NCBI RefSeq assembly: GCF_009796845.1
Contig: NZ_CP047025.1
Location: 558,001 to 622,000 of the forward strand
Reading direction: 5' to 3'
Length of the DNA stretch: 64,000 bases
From: Cobetia sp. L2A1
GTDB taxonomy: Bacteria; Pseudomonadota; Gammaproteobacteria; Pseudomonadales; Halomonadaceae
This document shows positions 6,338-15,844 of this stretch, one piece after another (the stretch's first letter is position 1; each line of letters starts with the position of its first letter). Both the position numbers and the translations under genes were made by a program. The notes beneath the pieces were generated by a model. It had not been told where the DNA came from. It did not search any database and saw nothing but the letters and a program-made list of their open reading frames with translations.

Positions 6338-8149
6338 TCACGCGCGCGCCATCAGCCGCGCCAGTCGTGAGCCTGTGTTGAGTGTTGTCGGCGTCGCATC
6401 CTCTTTCAAGCATCCTGCCTCCAACAGTGCCAAGCGCGCAAAGCGCTCAAGCCCTAGCGGTTGATGAGTAATCATGATCAGGCTACGTCCTTGGCAGGCC
6501 GTGAGAATAGCCGTCATTACCTGTTCGGCGCTGGCGCGATCCAGTCCCTCGCAAGGTTCATCAAGCAACACGATGGGTGCGGGGCAGAGCAGGGCGCGCG
6601 CGACGCCAAAGCGCCTGAGCTGACCGCCGGACAGCGAGCGTCCACCTTCATCAGGGAAGCTGGCAAGACCTTCGGGCTGACGGGCCAACCATTCGCCAAG
6701 TCCGAGGCTTTCGAGCATCGCCATCAGCGTATCGTCGCTGGCCGTCGGGCTGGCCAGGCGCAGGTTGTCAGCAAAGCTGGCGCAGAACAGATGCGTGTCC
6801 TGCGGGCAGACGGCGAAGCTTGCACGCAGGGTGCTTTCCTCCAATGACTCCAACGGGACGCCCCCCAGCGTGACGGTGCCAGAGGCCGGGGCATGGAAGC
6901 GGCACAGCACATCCAGCAGGGTGCTCTTGCCGCTACCGGACGGGCCGAGCAGTGCGAGATGTTCGCCCGACTCTAGAGACAACGTGAAGTCGTCAAGCAC
7001 CGTGGTGTCGCCGTGGCGAACGTTCAACTGCTGAATCTTGAGATCGTCACCTTCCGGGGGGGCGCTCTTCTGTTCGGCAGGGAACAACGGCGCCGGTGTG
7101 TTGGCCTGCACACGATTGAGGCGCGCCGCCGCTGACAGGCAGCGGCCCAACCCTTGCCAGGCGAGCGGCAGCGGTGCGAGTGCCTCGAAAGCCCCCAGCA
7201 CCGCGAGCAGAAACAGGGCCAACAGACGTCCGTCGAGGGCTGATGCGCCCCCCACGGTGTTGCTGGCAGAGGGTGACATCTGCATCACGCCGAGGAGGGC
7301 AATTCCTGCCAGTGTCAGGCCCAGCAGGGTATGGCTCAACCAGTTGGCAAGCGCGTGACGACGCGCCTGAGCCAGCTCGATGTCGTCACGCGCTGCTTGC
7401 TGCTCGGAAAGCCCAGCCAGCTCGCTCGCCCAGCGACCATAGATGACCAATTCTCCCAATCCTTGGAGTCGCTCCAGCAAGCGGGCCCGTAGCTGGCTGG
7501 CTGAGGCCTGATGGCGCATGGCATCAGCACTGCCACGCCACCAGGCAAGCCAGGGGACCAGTCCGCCAGTGATGGTCAGGCCGAGAATGGCGACTGCTGC
7601 CAATACTGGTGCGAAGATACCAATCAGCGTACCCGCTGCCAGTACTGCACACAGCGCGACCAGTGAAGGGATCAGGACGCGCACATAGAGGCTATCGAGG
7701 GCATCGACATCAGCGCCAAGGCGCGTCATCAGCTCGCCTTGTCCAGCATGTTGCAGGGCCGCAGGTGACAGAGGCTCGATGGCCTCGAACAGACGTCGCC
7801 GCAGGCTGGCCAGCAGTCGCAGTGTGCCCTCATGGGTGGTGAGGCGTTCGCCGTAGCGTCCGGCAGTCCTTGCGAGTGCCAAGCCGCGCACGCCCGCGGC
7901 CGGCGTGAAGAAATTGAAGGCCTGTGTCGCCGCAACGCTGAGGCCTGCGACCGCAGTGGCTGACAGGAACCAGCCGGAGAGCGCGAGCAAGCCGGTGGCG
8001 GCCAGCAGGGTGATCAGCGCGAGTAGCGCGCCGACGCCTAGCCAGCCACGATGCTCGCGCATCAGTGCAAGGTAAGGGCGTAGCTCACGCAATGCGGGGC
8101 GAGCATCTGCGTGGGTCTCCGCTCCGCTATTGTCTGGTGATGGATTCAT
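6338..8149 (-). CDS. cydC: Thiol reductant ABC exporter subunit CydC
   Basis: A 603-residue half-transporter: six membrane helices in residues 35-340 and an ABC ATPase domain after residue 370. Walker A is GPSGSGKST (402-410), the signature LSGGQ (506-510) and Walker B IVLLDE (526-531). With CydD it exports cysteine and glutathione to the periplasm and is needed to assemble cytochrome bd oxidase and c-type cytochromes. Its start overlaps the cydD stop (ATGA), indicating translational coupling. The cydAB oxidase genes are not in this window. Confidence 0.95.
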   Translation of the reverse strand: MNPSPDNSGAETHADARPALRELRPYLALMREHRGWLGVGALLALITLLAATGLLALSGWFLSATAVAGLSVAATQAFNFFTPAAGVRGLALARTAGRYGERLTTHEGTLRLLASLRRRLFEAIEPLSPAALQHAGQGELMTRLGADVDALDSLYVRVLIPSLVALCAVLAAGTLIGIFAPVLAAVAILGLTITGGLVPWLAWWRGSADAMRHQASASQLRARLLERLQGLGELVIYGRWASELAGLSEQQAARDDIELAQARRHALANWLSHTLLGLTLAGIALLGVMQMSPSASNTVGGASALDGRLLALFLLAVLGAFEALAPLPLAWQGLGRCLSAAARLNRVQANTPAPLFPAEQKSAPPEGDDLKIQQLNVRHGDTTVLDDFTLSLESGEHLALLGPSGSGKSTLLDVLCRFHAPASGTVTLGGVPLESLEESTLRASFAVCPQDTHLFCASFADNLRLASPTASDDTLMAMLESLGLGEWLARQPEGLASFPDEGGRSLSGGQLRRFGVARALLCPAPIVLLDEPCEGLDRASAEQVMTAILTACQGRSLIMITHQPLGLERFARLALLEAGCLKEDATPTTLNTGSRLARLMARA

Positions 8150-10041
8150 GACTCACCTCGTGTCGGGGCATCGCTCAGGGGACAGTCTTCGGCCAACCGC
8201 CCTTCCTCCAGTCGAATCCGGCGCTGACATAGCGAGAGTAGTTCCGGACGATGGGTCAGCAGTAACAGGGTACGGTGCTCGCCCAGTCGTTGGAGTGCTG
8301 CGATGACACGCGCTTCGCTCTCGGCATCGAGACTGGCGGTCGGCTCATCCAACAGAACCAACGGTGCATCGTGCAGGAAGGCGCGCGCCAGTGAGAGACG
8401 ACGTGCCTGACCGCCTGATAGAGGCTGGCCGCCTTCGCCCAGACGCGTTGCCAGGCCGGCAGGCAGGCTGTGCAGCCAAGACAATAGATCGGCATTGTTG
8501 AGTGCCGCTTCCAGCGCGCTATCACTGGCGTGCGGATGTGCGATACGTAGGTTATCGGCCAGGGTGCCAGACAGAATCACCGTATCCTGTCCGACCCAAG
8601 TGATCATTCCGGCGGGTAGGCCGTTGCTGAGCGGGTGACCGTTGAGAGATAGCACGCCATCGCTGGCGCTGACGAAGCCCAGCAGTAGATTGAGCAAGGT
8701 GGACTTGCCGGAACCGGACGCACCGGTAATGGCAATTCTCTCGCCGGCTGAAACCTTGAATGACAACGGGCCGAGTGCAGGTGCGCTAGAGGGATGCTGG
8801 CCCGGATAGCGCACCGTCAGTGCTTCAAGGGAGATCTGTTGCAGGTCAACGTTGGCAGCGCGACTGTCTGTCTCCTGGCGTGCCGGTTCCGCATTGTGAG
8901 CCCCTGAGAGCATGTCTTGTGTCAGGAAGGGCGAGTTGCCCAGGATAGGCGCGAGGTCTGTCGCTGCCGCTTCTGCCTCGGCCTTGGCGTGATAGTGCAC
9001 GCCAAGCTCACGTAGCGGCTGATAGAACTCGGGGGCCAGCACCAGAATGAATAGCGCAGTTTCCAACGTGAGCGGTGAATCGCCCCAGGTACCGAACTGC
9101 AGATGGCCCAGGAAGTGAAAGCCCAGGTAGACCGCCAGCAGTGCGATCGATATCGCGGTGAAAAACTCCAGTACCGTGGAGGACAGGAAGGCGAGGCGTA
9201 GCACTTTCATGGTGCGCTTGCGGAAGGCATGACTGACCGCCTCGACCTGCGCGCCGCGCCGCGCGGCACCGAACAGCTTCAAGGTCTTGAGACCAGTGAG
9301 CAGATCCATGAAGTGGCGTCCCATGCGGTCCATCTCCTGAAACTGTTCCTGGGAGCGTTTACGGGCCGCAATGCCGACCAGAATCATGAAGATTGGCACC
9401 AGCGGGGCAGTCACGGCCAGAATCAGGCCCGCCGCCCAGTTGAGCGGAAAGATTACCGCCAGCAAGAGTAGCGGTATCAGGCCAGCGAGGCGGGTCTGCG
9501 GCCGAAAGTCGGCGTAATAGCTGTGCAGGGATTCGACTTGATCCCAGACGCGATTGGCCAGGCTGGCGCGGTGCTGGCGGCGCACCCACAGCGGGCCAAG
9601 CTCGGCGAAGCGCTCCAGTAGACGCTCACGCAGGCGTCGGCGAATGCTCTGGCTGGCGCGCGTACCGGCGTAACCACGCAAGCCGCTCAGTGCGCCGCGC
9701 AGTGAAAGACTGACGACGAGTACGCCAATCGCGGGCCACAATGCTTCGAGTCCGGCCTTGTCGATAGCCACACCTTGCACCAGATGCGCGATAGCCCACG
9801 CCTGTGCCAGTAGCACGAGCGTCGAGAGTAGCGCACACAGAATGGCGAGCTGTGGCCAGCGACCACCGCCCTTGGCCAGCGTTTCTAGCCAGCGGCGCGC
9901 AACGAAGTCTGCTGGAGGCGTGGTGGCTTGATGGTGGACCTCAACCTGTGGACTTAGTGTCGAGGCTGATTGAGTCACGTCCGAGGTGGGCGTGACTGAA
10001 GGGTTCAAGGTGTTGTCAGGAGAAGCGGCGGATCGAGTCAT
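8146..10041 (-). CDS. cydD: Thiol reductant ABC exporter subunit CydD
   Basis: A 631-residue partner of CydC. A hydrophilic N-terminal tail of about 60 residues is longer than in the E. coli protein. The membrane domain follows (65-350), then the ATPase with Walker A GASGSGKST (440-448), signature LSGGQ (541-545) and Walker B LVLLDE (561-566). The segment between residues 370 and 405 is a variable linker. It is first in a two-gene operon with cydC. The heterodimer exports thiols across the inner membrane and supports bd-type oxidase maturation. A later in-frame start would shorten the tail; none has a clearly better ribosome-binding site. Confidence 0.95.
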   Translation of the reverse strand: MTRSAASPDNTLNPSVTPTSDVTQSASTLSPQVEVHHQATTPPADFVARRWLETLAKGGGRWPQLAILCALLSTLVLLAQAWAIAHLVQGVAIDKAGLEALWPAIGVLVVSLSLRGALSGLRGYAGTRASQSIRRRLRERLLERFAELGPLWVRRQHRASLANRVWDQVESLHSYYADFRPQTRLAGLIPLLLLAVIFPLNWAAGLILAVTAPLVPIFMILVGIAARKRSQEQFQEMDRMGRHFMDLLTGLKTLKLFGAARRGAQVEAVSHAFRKRTMKVLRLAFLSSTVLEFFTAISIALLAVYLGFHFLGHLQFGTWGDSPLTLETALFILVLAPEFYQPLRELGVHYHAKAEAEAAATDLAPILGNSPFLTQDMLSGAHNAEPARQETDSRAANVDLQQISLEALTVRYPGQHPSSAPALGPLSFKVSAGERIAITGASGSGKSTLLNLLLGFVSASDGVLSLNGHPLSNGLPAGMITWVGQDTVILSGTLADNLRIAHPHASDSALEAALNNADLLSWLHSLPAGLATRLGEGGQPLSGGQARRLSLARAFLHDAPLVLLDEPTASLDAESEARVIAALQRLGEHRTLLLLTHRPELLSLCQRRIRLEEGRLAEDCPLSDAPTRGES

Positions 10042-10178
10042 TCTGGCTCCTGCCGAGGAAAGGGGCAGAGGGGAATCGGGAGAGCACGATACCAGGCTGT
10101 CACCGGCGTTGATGAGCCAGGTGTCAGCTGATGCACCCTCAGCTTACCGCCGTGAGAGTGGCGGTACACGGTGACGCA

Positions 10179-10207
10179 CTGTCGCACATCTTCACCTTGC
10201 GTATAAT
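10179..10207 (+). promoter_or_regulatory. Possible gltX promoter
   Basis: A consensus TATAAT (10202-10207) sits 87 bp before the gltX ATG; the matching -35 at 10179-10184 (CTGTCG) is weak. The -10 is the only strong part. Confidence 0.45.
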
Positions 10208-10293
10208 ATGGCCCCAGTGCGTACTGCCTACGGCAGTACCGTTGATCATCCCGGAACGCTTCCCGATACTCTTCTCGAATTACTGGACTCCAC

Positions 10294-11769
10294 ATGACTG
10301 TTCGTACGCGCATCGCGCCGTCTCCGACTGGCGATCCCCATGTCGGCACCGCCTACATCGCCCTGTTCAACCAGTGCTTCGCCCGTCAGCACGGCGGCGA
10401 GTTCATCCTGCGTATCGAAGATACCGATCAAACGCGCTCTACCGGCGAATCCGAGCAGATGATTCTCGACTCCTTGCGCTGGTTGGGCATTGAGTGGTCT
10501 GAAGGTCCCGATGTCGGCGGTCCGCATGGCCCGTACCGTCAAAGCGAGCGTGGCGATATCTATGCCAAGCATTGCCAGCAGCTACTGGATGCCGGCCACG
10601 CCTTCAAGTGTTACCGCACCAGTGAAGAGCTTGATGAGCTGCGCGATTCACGTAAGGCCGAAGGCCTGCACATGGCGCTCAAGCCGTCTGATCTCGCACT
10701 GCCGGCAGATGAAGTTGCCCGTCGTGAAGTGACCAATGCGCCTTACGTCATTCGCATGAATGTGCCGGAAACCGGTACCTGCGTGGTCAAGGACATGCTG
10801 CGCGGCGAGATTGAAGTGGAATGGGCGCAGGTGGATGCGCAGATTCTGCTCAAGTCCGATGGCATGCCGACCTATCACCTGGCCAACGTGGTGGATGATC
10901 ACCTGATGGAGATCACCCACGTGATGCGCGGTGAGGAGTGGATCAACTCCGCCCCCAAGCATCAGCTGCTGTATGAGTACTTTGGTTGGCAGATGCCGGA
11001 GCTGTGCCACATGCCGCTGCTGCGCAATCCGGACAAGACCAAGCTGTCCAAGCGCAAGAACCCGACCTCCATTCTTTACTACCGTCGCATGGGGTACCTG
11101 CCGGCGGCAGTGATCAATTATCTCGGCCGTCTTGGCTGGTCCATGCCGGACGAGCGCGAGAAGTTCACGTTGAGCGAAATGCAGGAGCACTTTGATATCC
11201 AGCGTGTCTCGCTGGGCGGCCCGGTGTTCGATGTCGAGAAACTCAGCTGGCTCAACGGGCTGTACATTCGTGATCTCACCGAAGACGAGCTGCTGACCGA
11301 GCTGCGTCAGTGGGCCTTCAACGAGACCTACGTCAAGCAGATCCTGCCGGAAGTGAAGCCGCGCATCGAGACGCTGTCCGAGGCGATTCCACTGGCGGGT
11401 CATTTCTTCTCCGGTCTGCCGGCCATCACGCCGCAGGACTTCGCCAAGTCCAAGTTGGAAGGCGAAGACCTCGTGCGCCAGATGCAGTTCTTGACCTGGA
11501 AGCTCGAGAATCTGTCCACCTGGGACAAGGAGCATCTGTTGACGGAAGTGAAGCTGCTGTCGGCACACTTCGAACTCAAGATGAAGGACTTCCTCGCGCC
11601 GGTGTTTGTCGCCGTGACGGGTTCCGCGACCTCTACCTCGGTGATGGATGCGATGGTCATTCTGGGCTCCGACATGACGCGTGCACGTTTACGTCACGCT
11701 GTCGCGGTACTGGGCGGTGTCTCCAAGAAAGCGGCCAAGCGCTTTGAAAAGGAATATCGCGAGCTGTGA
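10294..11769 (+). CDS. gltX: Glutamyl-tRNA synthetase
   Basis: A 491-residue class I aminoacyl-tRNA synthetase that charges tRNA-Glu. The HIGH-type motif is in [14 protein letters not shown] (HVG at 16-18), and the KMSKS-type loop is KLSKR (250-254). The C-terminal helical anticodon-binding domain follows from about residue 330. The zinc-binding cysteine cluster of the E. coli enzyme is not evident, as in the Pseudomonas-type GluRS. Its own substrate, tRNA-Glu, is encoded 240 bp downstream after tRNA-Ala. Confidence 0.96.
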   Translation: MTVRTRIAPSPTGDPHVGTAYIALFNQCFARQHGGEFILRIEDTDQTRSTGESEQMILDSLRWLGIEWSEGPDVGGPHGPYRQSERGDIYAKHCQQLLDAGHAFKCYRTSEELDELRDSRKAEGLHMALKPSDLALPADEVARREVTNAPYVIRMNVPETGTCVVKDMLRGEIEVEWAQVDAQILLKSDGMPTYHLANVVDDHLMEITHVMRGEEWINSAPKHQLLYEYFGWQMPELCHMPLLRNPDKTKLSKRKNPTSILYYRRMGYLPAAVINYLGRLGWSMPDEREKFTLSEMQEHFDIQRVSLGGPVFDVEKLSWLNGLYIRDLTEDELLTELRQWAFNETYVKQILPEVKPRIETLSEAIPLAGHFFSGLPAITPQDFAKSKLEGEDLVRQMQFLTWKLENLSTWDKEHLLTEVKLLSAHFELKMKDFLAPVFVAVTGSATSTSVMDAMVILGSDMTRARLRHAVAVLGGVSKKAAKRFEKEYREL

Positions 11770-11852
11770 GGGGCTAGGGTGTGATCTGATCTCTTGTCAT
11801 GTCATCGAGATAGGTCGCCATTGGCAGGCTGTCGGTAGTGCGATAAAAAGTA

Positions 11853-11878
11853 TTGACGAGAACGGTTGACGAGAACGA
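11853..11878. repeat. 13-bp tandem duplication containing a -35 element
   Basis: TTGACGAGAACGG (11853-11865) is followed directly by TTGACGAGAACGA (11866-11878). The second copy supplies the -35 box of the tRNA promoter; the first places an identical hexamer 13 bp upstream. Confidence 0.8.
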
Positions 11879-11894
11879 GGTGGGTCAGTAAGAT
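11866..11894 (+). promoter_or_regulatory. Promoter of the tRNA-Ala/tRNA-Glu unit
   Basis: TTGACG (11866-11871), a 17-bp spacer, then TAAGAT (11889-11894), ending 20 bp before the tRNA-Ala 5' end. This is typical spacing for a tRNA operon. Confidence 0.7.
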
Positions 11895-11914
11895 ACGCCT
11901 CGTTCTTGAGAGAC

Positions 11915-11990
11915 GGGGCCTTAGCTCAGCTGGGAGAGCGCAACACTGGCAGTGTTGAGGTCAGCGGTTCGATCCCGCTAGGCTCCACCA
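11915..11990 (+). tRNA. tRNA-Ala (GGC)
   Basis: 76 nt with encoded CCA. The acceptor is GGGGCCT/AGGCTCC, with D-arm AGCTCAGCTGGGAGAGC, anticodon stem-loop CAACACTGGCAGTGTTG (anticodon GGC) and T-arm GCGGTTCGATCCCGC. Confidence 0.97.
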
Positions 11991-12008
11991 AGTTTTTCAA
12001 GCAACTGC

Positions 12009-12084
12009 GTCCCATTCGTCTAGTGGTCTAGGACACCGCCCTTTCACGGCGGTAACAGGGGTTCGAACCCCCTATGGGACGCCA
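12009..12084 (+). tRNA. tRNA-Glu (TTC)
   Basis: 76 nt with encoded CCA. The acceptor is GTCCCAT/ATGGGAC, with anticodon stem-loop CCGCCCTTTCACGGCGG (anticodon TTC) and T-arm GGGGTTCGAACCCCC. It lies 18 bp after tRNA-Ala and is cotranscribed with it. Confidence 0.97.
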
Positions 12085-12136
12085 CTCTTCAGACATCGCG
12101 AGTCACCTTTCAGGTCTCGTGAAGTCAACAAAAAAG

Positions 12137-12162
12137 CACACCTTGCGGGGTGTGTTTTTTTT
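12137..12162 (+). terminator. Terminator of the tRNA unit
   Basis: Stem CACACC/GGTGTG around a short loop, followed by eight Ts; 52 bp after tRNA-Glu. Confidence 0.85.
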
Positions 12163-12511
12163 GTCCCTGATTTTCGCTTATGCACACCCGGTATATGGGC
12201 GAAAAAGTATGTTATCCCCAAGTCGCTCTTGACAGGCTTTGTGTCTTGTCCACTGTTCGGGCGTCACGCCAATATCTCTGTTATTGCTCTCCAAAGTGCA
12301 GCCATCATGGCTTGCGCTTACGTTGCGTTACCAAAAATTTCTTTTATATCAATAAGTTATGAGCTGGTTAAATTTTGTGCAATCTGTTGGTAAGCCTGCT
12401 GTCATGCAGGTTTAGCGAGCTTGTCTAAGGGTTATCAACGAGGTTATCCACAGATAGTGTGGAAAAGCATGACGAGTCCAGCTCTTGTCAGTGTTGTTGC
12501 AATGCCGCATG
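12163..12511. other. AT-rich gap with DnaA-box-like sites, no gene
   Basis: No convincing coding region on either strand. It contains one perfect DnaA box, TTATCCACA (12444-12452), flanked by TTATCAACG (12432-12440) and an inverted TGTGGAAAA (12458-12466), plus TTATCCCCA at 12212-12220. The segment 12310-12390 is clearly AT-rich. A small hairpin CCTGC/GCAGG lies near 12400. It looks like a DnaA-binding locus, but there are no origin-linked genes nearby. Confidence 0.5.
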
Positions 12512-12561
12512 AAAAAACGCCCTGTCTGACCGTCAATTTGACGTTGGACAGGGCGTTTTTT
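12512..12561. terminator. Bidirectional terminator downstream of the dehydrogenase gene
   Basis: Long palindrome with outer stem AAAACGCCCTGTC/GACAGGGCGTTTT and an inner CGTCAA/TTGACG stem, with A-run and T-run at opposite ends. It ends the minus-strand gene at 12656 and could also stop plus-strand read-through. Confidence 0.85.
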
Positions 12562-12655
12562 GTGCCCGCGAATTCGTTCGCAGATCTGTCTGCTGTCAGC
12601 GGTCAGACGGACGCGTACTCAGCAGGCCAAAGCACAGGTAGGTGTCAGTAAAAAA

Positions 12656-13543
12656 CTACGTGTCCAGGCGCTTGAGCAATGAAGAGGTGTCCCAGCGACC
12701 GCCGTCCATCTTCTGCACATCGGCATAGAACTGATCGACCAGTGCGGTGACGGGCAGGGTGGCGTCAATACGACGGGCTTCCGCCAGGCAGATACCCAGG
12801 TCCTTGCGCATCCAGTCGACGGCAAAGCCATGCTCGTACTCATTCTTGATCATGGTGGCGTGGCGATTGTCCATCTGCCAGGAGCCAGCGGCACCCTTGG
12901 AGATCACCTCGATCACGGCGTCGCGATCCAGTCCAGCCTGTTCGGCGAAGTGCAGACCTTCGGAGAGCGCCTGAACCAATCCAGCGATGCAGATCTGATT
13001 GACCATCTTGGTGGTCTGGCCGGCACCGGTTTCGCCGATACGCTTCACCATGCGGCCGTAATGCGTCAGTACCGGTGCAGCACGATCGTAATCCGCCTGA
13101 TCACCGCCACACATGATGGTCAGCACGCCATTGATGGCGCCCTGCTGGCCGCCAGAGACTGGGGCGTCCACGAAGCCGACGGATTGCTCACGTGCCGCCA
13201 CGGCCAGTTCACGGGCGAGATCAGCACTGGCGGTGGTGTGGTCTACCAGCAGGCTGCCGGCCGACATGCCTGCCAATACGCCATCAGTACCGAGAGTGAC
13301 GCTACGTACGTCATCATCGTTGCCAACGCACATCAGCACGATATCAGCGCCTTGAGCGGCCTCGCTCGGGGTGGCGTGATGACTGCCGCCATACCTCTCG
13401 CACCACTGTTCGGCACGTGCGCGAGTGCGGTTATAGACACGAACATCGAGCCCCGCGGCGGCGAGATGCCCGGCCATGGGGCTGCCCATGACGCCGAGGC
13501 CAATGAAGGCGGCTGTGCGGAGTGTTCTTGTATCAGCTGACAT
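12656..13543 (-). CDS. NAD(P)-dependent beta-hydroxyacid dehydrogenase (3-hydroxyisobutyrate / tartronate semialdehyde reductase family)
   Basis: A 295-residue enzyme that interconverts a beta-hydroxyacid and its semialdehyde. The Rossmann motif GLGVMG is at residues 15-20, the substrate-binding DAPVSGG at 126-132, and the catalytic lysine is Lys179 in GAGQTTKMVNQ; the C-terminal KDLGICL helix is also typical. These features fit 3-hydroxyisobutyrate dehydrogenase (MmsB) and 2-hydroxy-3-oxopropionate reductase (GarR/GlxR). Without valine-pathway or glyoxylate genes beside it, the substrate stays open. GGAG precedes the ATG. It is monocistronic, with a strong terminator. Confidence 0.9.
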   Translation of the reverse strand: MSADTRTLRTAAFIGLGVMGSPMAGHLAAAGLDVRVYNRTRARAEQWCERYGGSHHATPSEAAQGADIVLMCVGNDDDVRSVTLGTDGVLAGMSAGSLLVDHTTASADLARELAVAAREQSVGFVDAPVSGGQQGAINGVLTIMCGGDQADYDRAAPVLTHYGRMVKRIGETGAGQTTKMVNQICIAGLVQALSEGLHFAEQAGLDRDAVIEVISKGAAGSWQMDNRHATMIKNEYEHGFAVDWMRKDLGICLAEARRIDATLPVTALVDQFYADVQKMDGGRWDTSSLLKRLDT

Positions 13544-13703
13544 GTCAAGGCTCCAGAGGTGAGCGGCAGAGGTGATACCGAGTAGCGTGAAAGCCGTTGA
13601 TGCTGGAGGGCGTCAGCGGCGTGAATCTACGCTAGCACGTCCTGCCCCGTTCATGGAGCATCCATCAGTCTTGAGGTGAGCGTGGGCTGCGGATGATCCG
13701 GCA

Positions 13704-13730
13704 CAAAAAAACCGCCTCGTGAGAGGCGGC
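13704..13730 (-). terminator. gltA terminator
   Basis: On the minus strand the stem GCCGCCTC/GAGGCGGT is followed by seven Ts, 53 bp after the gltA stop. Confidence 0.85.
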
Positions 13731-13782
13731 TTCTGGTGATGCTGTCTCGGCTGCGTCTCGCAGCCGGACTCATACGCCGAGC

Positions 13783-15075
13783 TTACTTGGTCGGATAGTC
13801 GCGCTTCGGATGGCCAGTGTAGAGCTGGCGCGGACGACCGATGCGATAACCGCCGGCAATCATCTCGTTCCAATGGGAAATCCAGCCAATGGTACGGGAC
13901 ATCGCGAAGATGACCGTGAACATGTTGGTCGGGATGCCGATGGCCTTGAGGATGATGCCGGAGTAGAAGTCGACGTTCGGGTATAGCTTGCGCTCGATGA
14001 AGTACTCGTCTTCCAGTGCAATCTGCTCCAGGCGCTTGGCAATCTTGAGCTGCGGGTCGTTCGCCATGCCCAGTTGCTCGAGAACGCGGTCGCAGGACTC
14101 TTTCATGACCTTGGCGCGCGGATCGAAATTGCGATAGACGCGATGACCGAAGCCCATCAGCTTGAATGGGTCTTCCTTGTCCTTGGCTTTGTCGATGAAG
14201 CGCTGGATGTTCTCTTCAGAGTCGTCGCCGATCTCGTCAAGCATGGTCAGCACAGCTTCATTGGCGCCGCCGTGTGCCGGGCCCCAGAGTGCGGCGATGC
14301 CGGCGCTGATGCAGGCGAACGGATTGGCGCCGGTGGAGCCCGCCAAGCGCACGGTGGACGTGGAGGCGTTCTGCTCGTGGTCAGCGTGCAGCATGAAGAT
14401 CGTGTCCATGGCATCCGCGAACACCGGATTGATCTTGTACTCTTCGCACGGGTTGCCGAACATCATGTACAGGAAGTTCTCGCCGTAGGAGAGATCATTG
14501 CGCGGGTACATGAACGGCTGACCGATGTTGTACTTGTGGCACATGGCTGCAAGCGTCGGCATCTTGGCGATCAGACGTACGGCACTGACGTAGCGTTCTT
14601 TCTCGTTACTGATGTTCAGGTTGTCGTGATAGAAGGCTGCCAGGCCGCCGACCACACCACACAGGATCGCCATCGGATGAGCATCACGACGGAAGCCCTT
14701 GAAGAAGTTGACGATCTGCTCGTGGACCATGGTGTGATTGCTGATCACCTGAGCAAACTTGTCATACTCCTGCGTATCCGGAAGCTCTCCGAACAACAGT
14801 AGATAGCACAGCTCTATGTAGTTGGAGCTGGCCGCCAGCTGGTCGATGGGGTAGCCGCGATGGAGCAGCACGCCATTCTGTCCATCAATGAACGTGATGG
14901 ATGACTCGCAGGCGGCGGTAGAGACGAAGCCCGGGTCGTAGGTGAACATGCCTTCGGCGGTCAGACCACGGACATCAATGACGTCCTGTCCGAGCGTGCC
15001 GGAATAGACCGGAAGTTCGATGACCTTGTCTTTACCATCTACTGTTACTGTCAAATGTGCTTTCTTGTCAGTCAT
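13783..15075 (-). CDS. gltA: Citrate synthase
   Basis: A 430-residue hexameric type II citrate synthase that condenses acetyl-CoA and oxaloacetate at the entry of the TCA cycle. The catalytic triad is visible as His268 (GPAHGG), His311 (GFGHRVY) and Asp369 (PNVDFYSG). The length matches E. coli GltA (427). I chose the ATG at 15075 because it is preceded by GAGGAGG; an upstream in-frame ATG at 15120 would add 15 non-conserved residues and bury that site. It is divergent from sdhCDAB; its promoter lies at 15145-15172. Confidence 0.96.
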   Translation of the reverse strand: MTDKKAHLTVTVDGKDKVIELPVYSGTLGQDVIDVRGLTAEGMFTYDPGFVSTAACESSITFIDGQNGVLLHRGYPIDQLAASSNYIELCYLLLFGELPDTQEYDKFAQVISNHTMVHEQIVNFFKGFRRDAHPMAILCGVVGGLAAFYHDNLNISNEKERYVSAVRLIAKMPTLAAMCHKYNIGQPFMYPRNDLSYGENFLYMMFGNPCEEYKINPVFADAMDTIFMLHADHEQNASTSTVRLAGSTGANPFACISAGIAALWGPAHGGANEAVLTMLDEIGDDSEENIQRFIDKAKDKEDPFKLMGFGHRVYRNFDPRAKVMKESCDRVLEQLGMANDPQLKIAKRLEQIALEDEYFIERKLYPNVDFYSGIILKAIGIPTNMFTVIFAMSRTIGWISHWNEMIAGGYRIGRPRQLYTGHPKRDYPTK

Positions 15076-15144
15076 GCCGACCTCCTCATTTTTCGCGTAA
15101 CTCTTTGACTTGCTTGCCATGCCGGGCTTGCATCAATCCCGCCC

Positions 15145-15172
15145 ACTATAGAAGCCCGCGAAAGATTGTCAA
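15145..15172 (-). promoter_or_regulatory. gltA promoter
   Basis: On the minus strand: TTGACA (15172-15167), a 16-bp spacer, then TATAGT (15150-15145). This near-consensus sigma-70 promoter gives a 5' leader of about 60 nt. Confidence 0.75.
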
Positions 15173-15311
15173 TTCACCACACGGAGTAGAGACGGGCAGT
15201 GCTACGCTGTGCGTCAGATTTCCGACGTTTACCGTCCGCATGGCGACAGGTCGCGTCCTGATCACTGCATTTTGCGCAATTCGTAGTTGCGGTGCTGCGA
15301 CGCTGTGCCAT

Positions 15312-15340
15312 TTGTCATGCCAATGGCCAACCCCTATAAT
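15312..15340 (+). promoter_or_regulatory. sdhCDAB promoter
   Basis: TTGTCA (15312-15317), a 17-bp spacer and a consensus TATAAT (15335-15340). The predicted start near 15347 leaves a leader of about 120 nt before the sdhC GTG. Confidence 0.75.
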
Positions 15341-15466
15341 CTACCGTCGCGCGACTGGCGGGATATTCGGCTCGGTACCGTGGATGGCCTGCGCCCGAGA
15401 CCCTTCCTCAAACCACCGCCCCTACGGGCTTGCGTCCGTGTTGGGCCAAGAGAGTGTGTAAGAGCC

Positions 15467-15844
15467 GTGAATAGCAAACGACCCGTAAATCTCGATCTGA
15501 CGACGATAAAGTTCCCTCTCCCTGCGCTTACCTCGATCGCTCACCGTATTACCGGTGTGATCCTGTTTGTCGGCCTGGTGTTCGCGCTGTGGGCACTTGA
15601 TGCCTCGCTGTCCTCCCCGGAAGGGTTTGAGGCAGTGCGTGAGACCCTGGCAACCAATTTCCTGGCCAAGATTGTGGCCTGGGGCTTGCTGTCTGCCCTC
15701 GGTTTCCATTTCGTGGCAGGCATCAAGCACCTGCTGATGGACATGGACATTGGTGTCGAACTGGAAAGTGCTAATCGCAAAGCGCAGGTCACTGTCGTGA
15801 TCAGTGCTGTTCTCGTGGTCCTGGCGGGAGTCTGGGTATGGTAA
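15467..15844 (+). CDS. sdhC: Succinate dehydrogenase cytochrome b556 subunit
   Basis: A 125-residue membrane anchor of complex II that helps bind quinone and heme b. It has three membrane helices. The SIAHRITGV motif (24-32, quinone site) and FHFVAGIKHLLMD with heme-ligand candidate His81 match the E. coli protein. The start is the GTG at 15467. Longer in-frame starts from 15287 add about 60 residues lacking family similarity, and the promoter at 15312-15340 falls inside that extension. It overlaps sdhD by seven bases. It is first gene of sdhCDAB and divergent from gltA. Confidence 0.93.
   Translation: MNSKRPVNLDLTTIKFPLPALTSIAHRITGVILFVGLVFALWALDASLSSPEGFEAVRETLATNFLAKIVAWGLLSALGFHFVAGIKHLLMDMDIGVELESANRKAQVTVVISAVLVVLAGVWVW

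Noticed and set aside
11915..12084. Integration site of a genomic island at the tRNA genes
   Set aside because: No integrase, no direct repeat of a tRNA 3' end, and no shift in composition downstream.
12163..12511. Chromosomal replication origin (oriC)
   Set aside because: Only one perfect DnaA box and no dnaA, dnaN, rpmH or mnmG nearby; recorded as a DnaA-box cluster instead.
13045..15120. Minus-strand upstream start of gltA at 15120
   Set aside because: The 15-residue extension would place the strong GAGGAGG site inside the coding region; the ATG at 15075 fits the family length.
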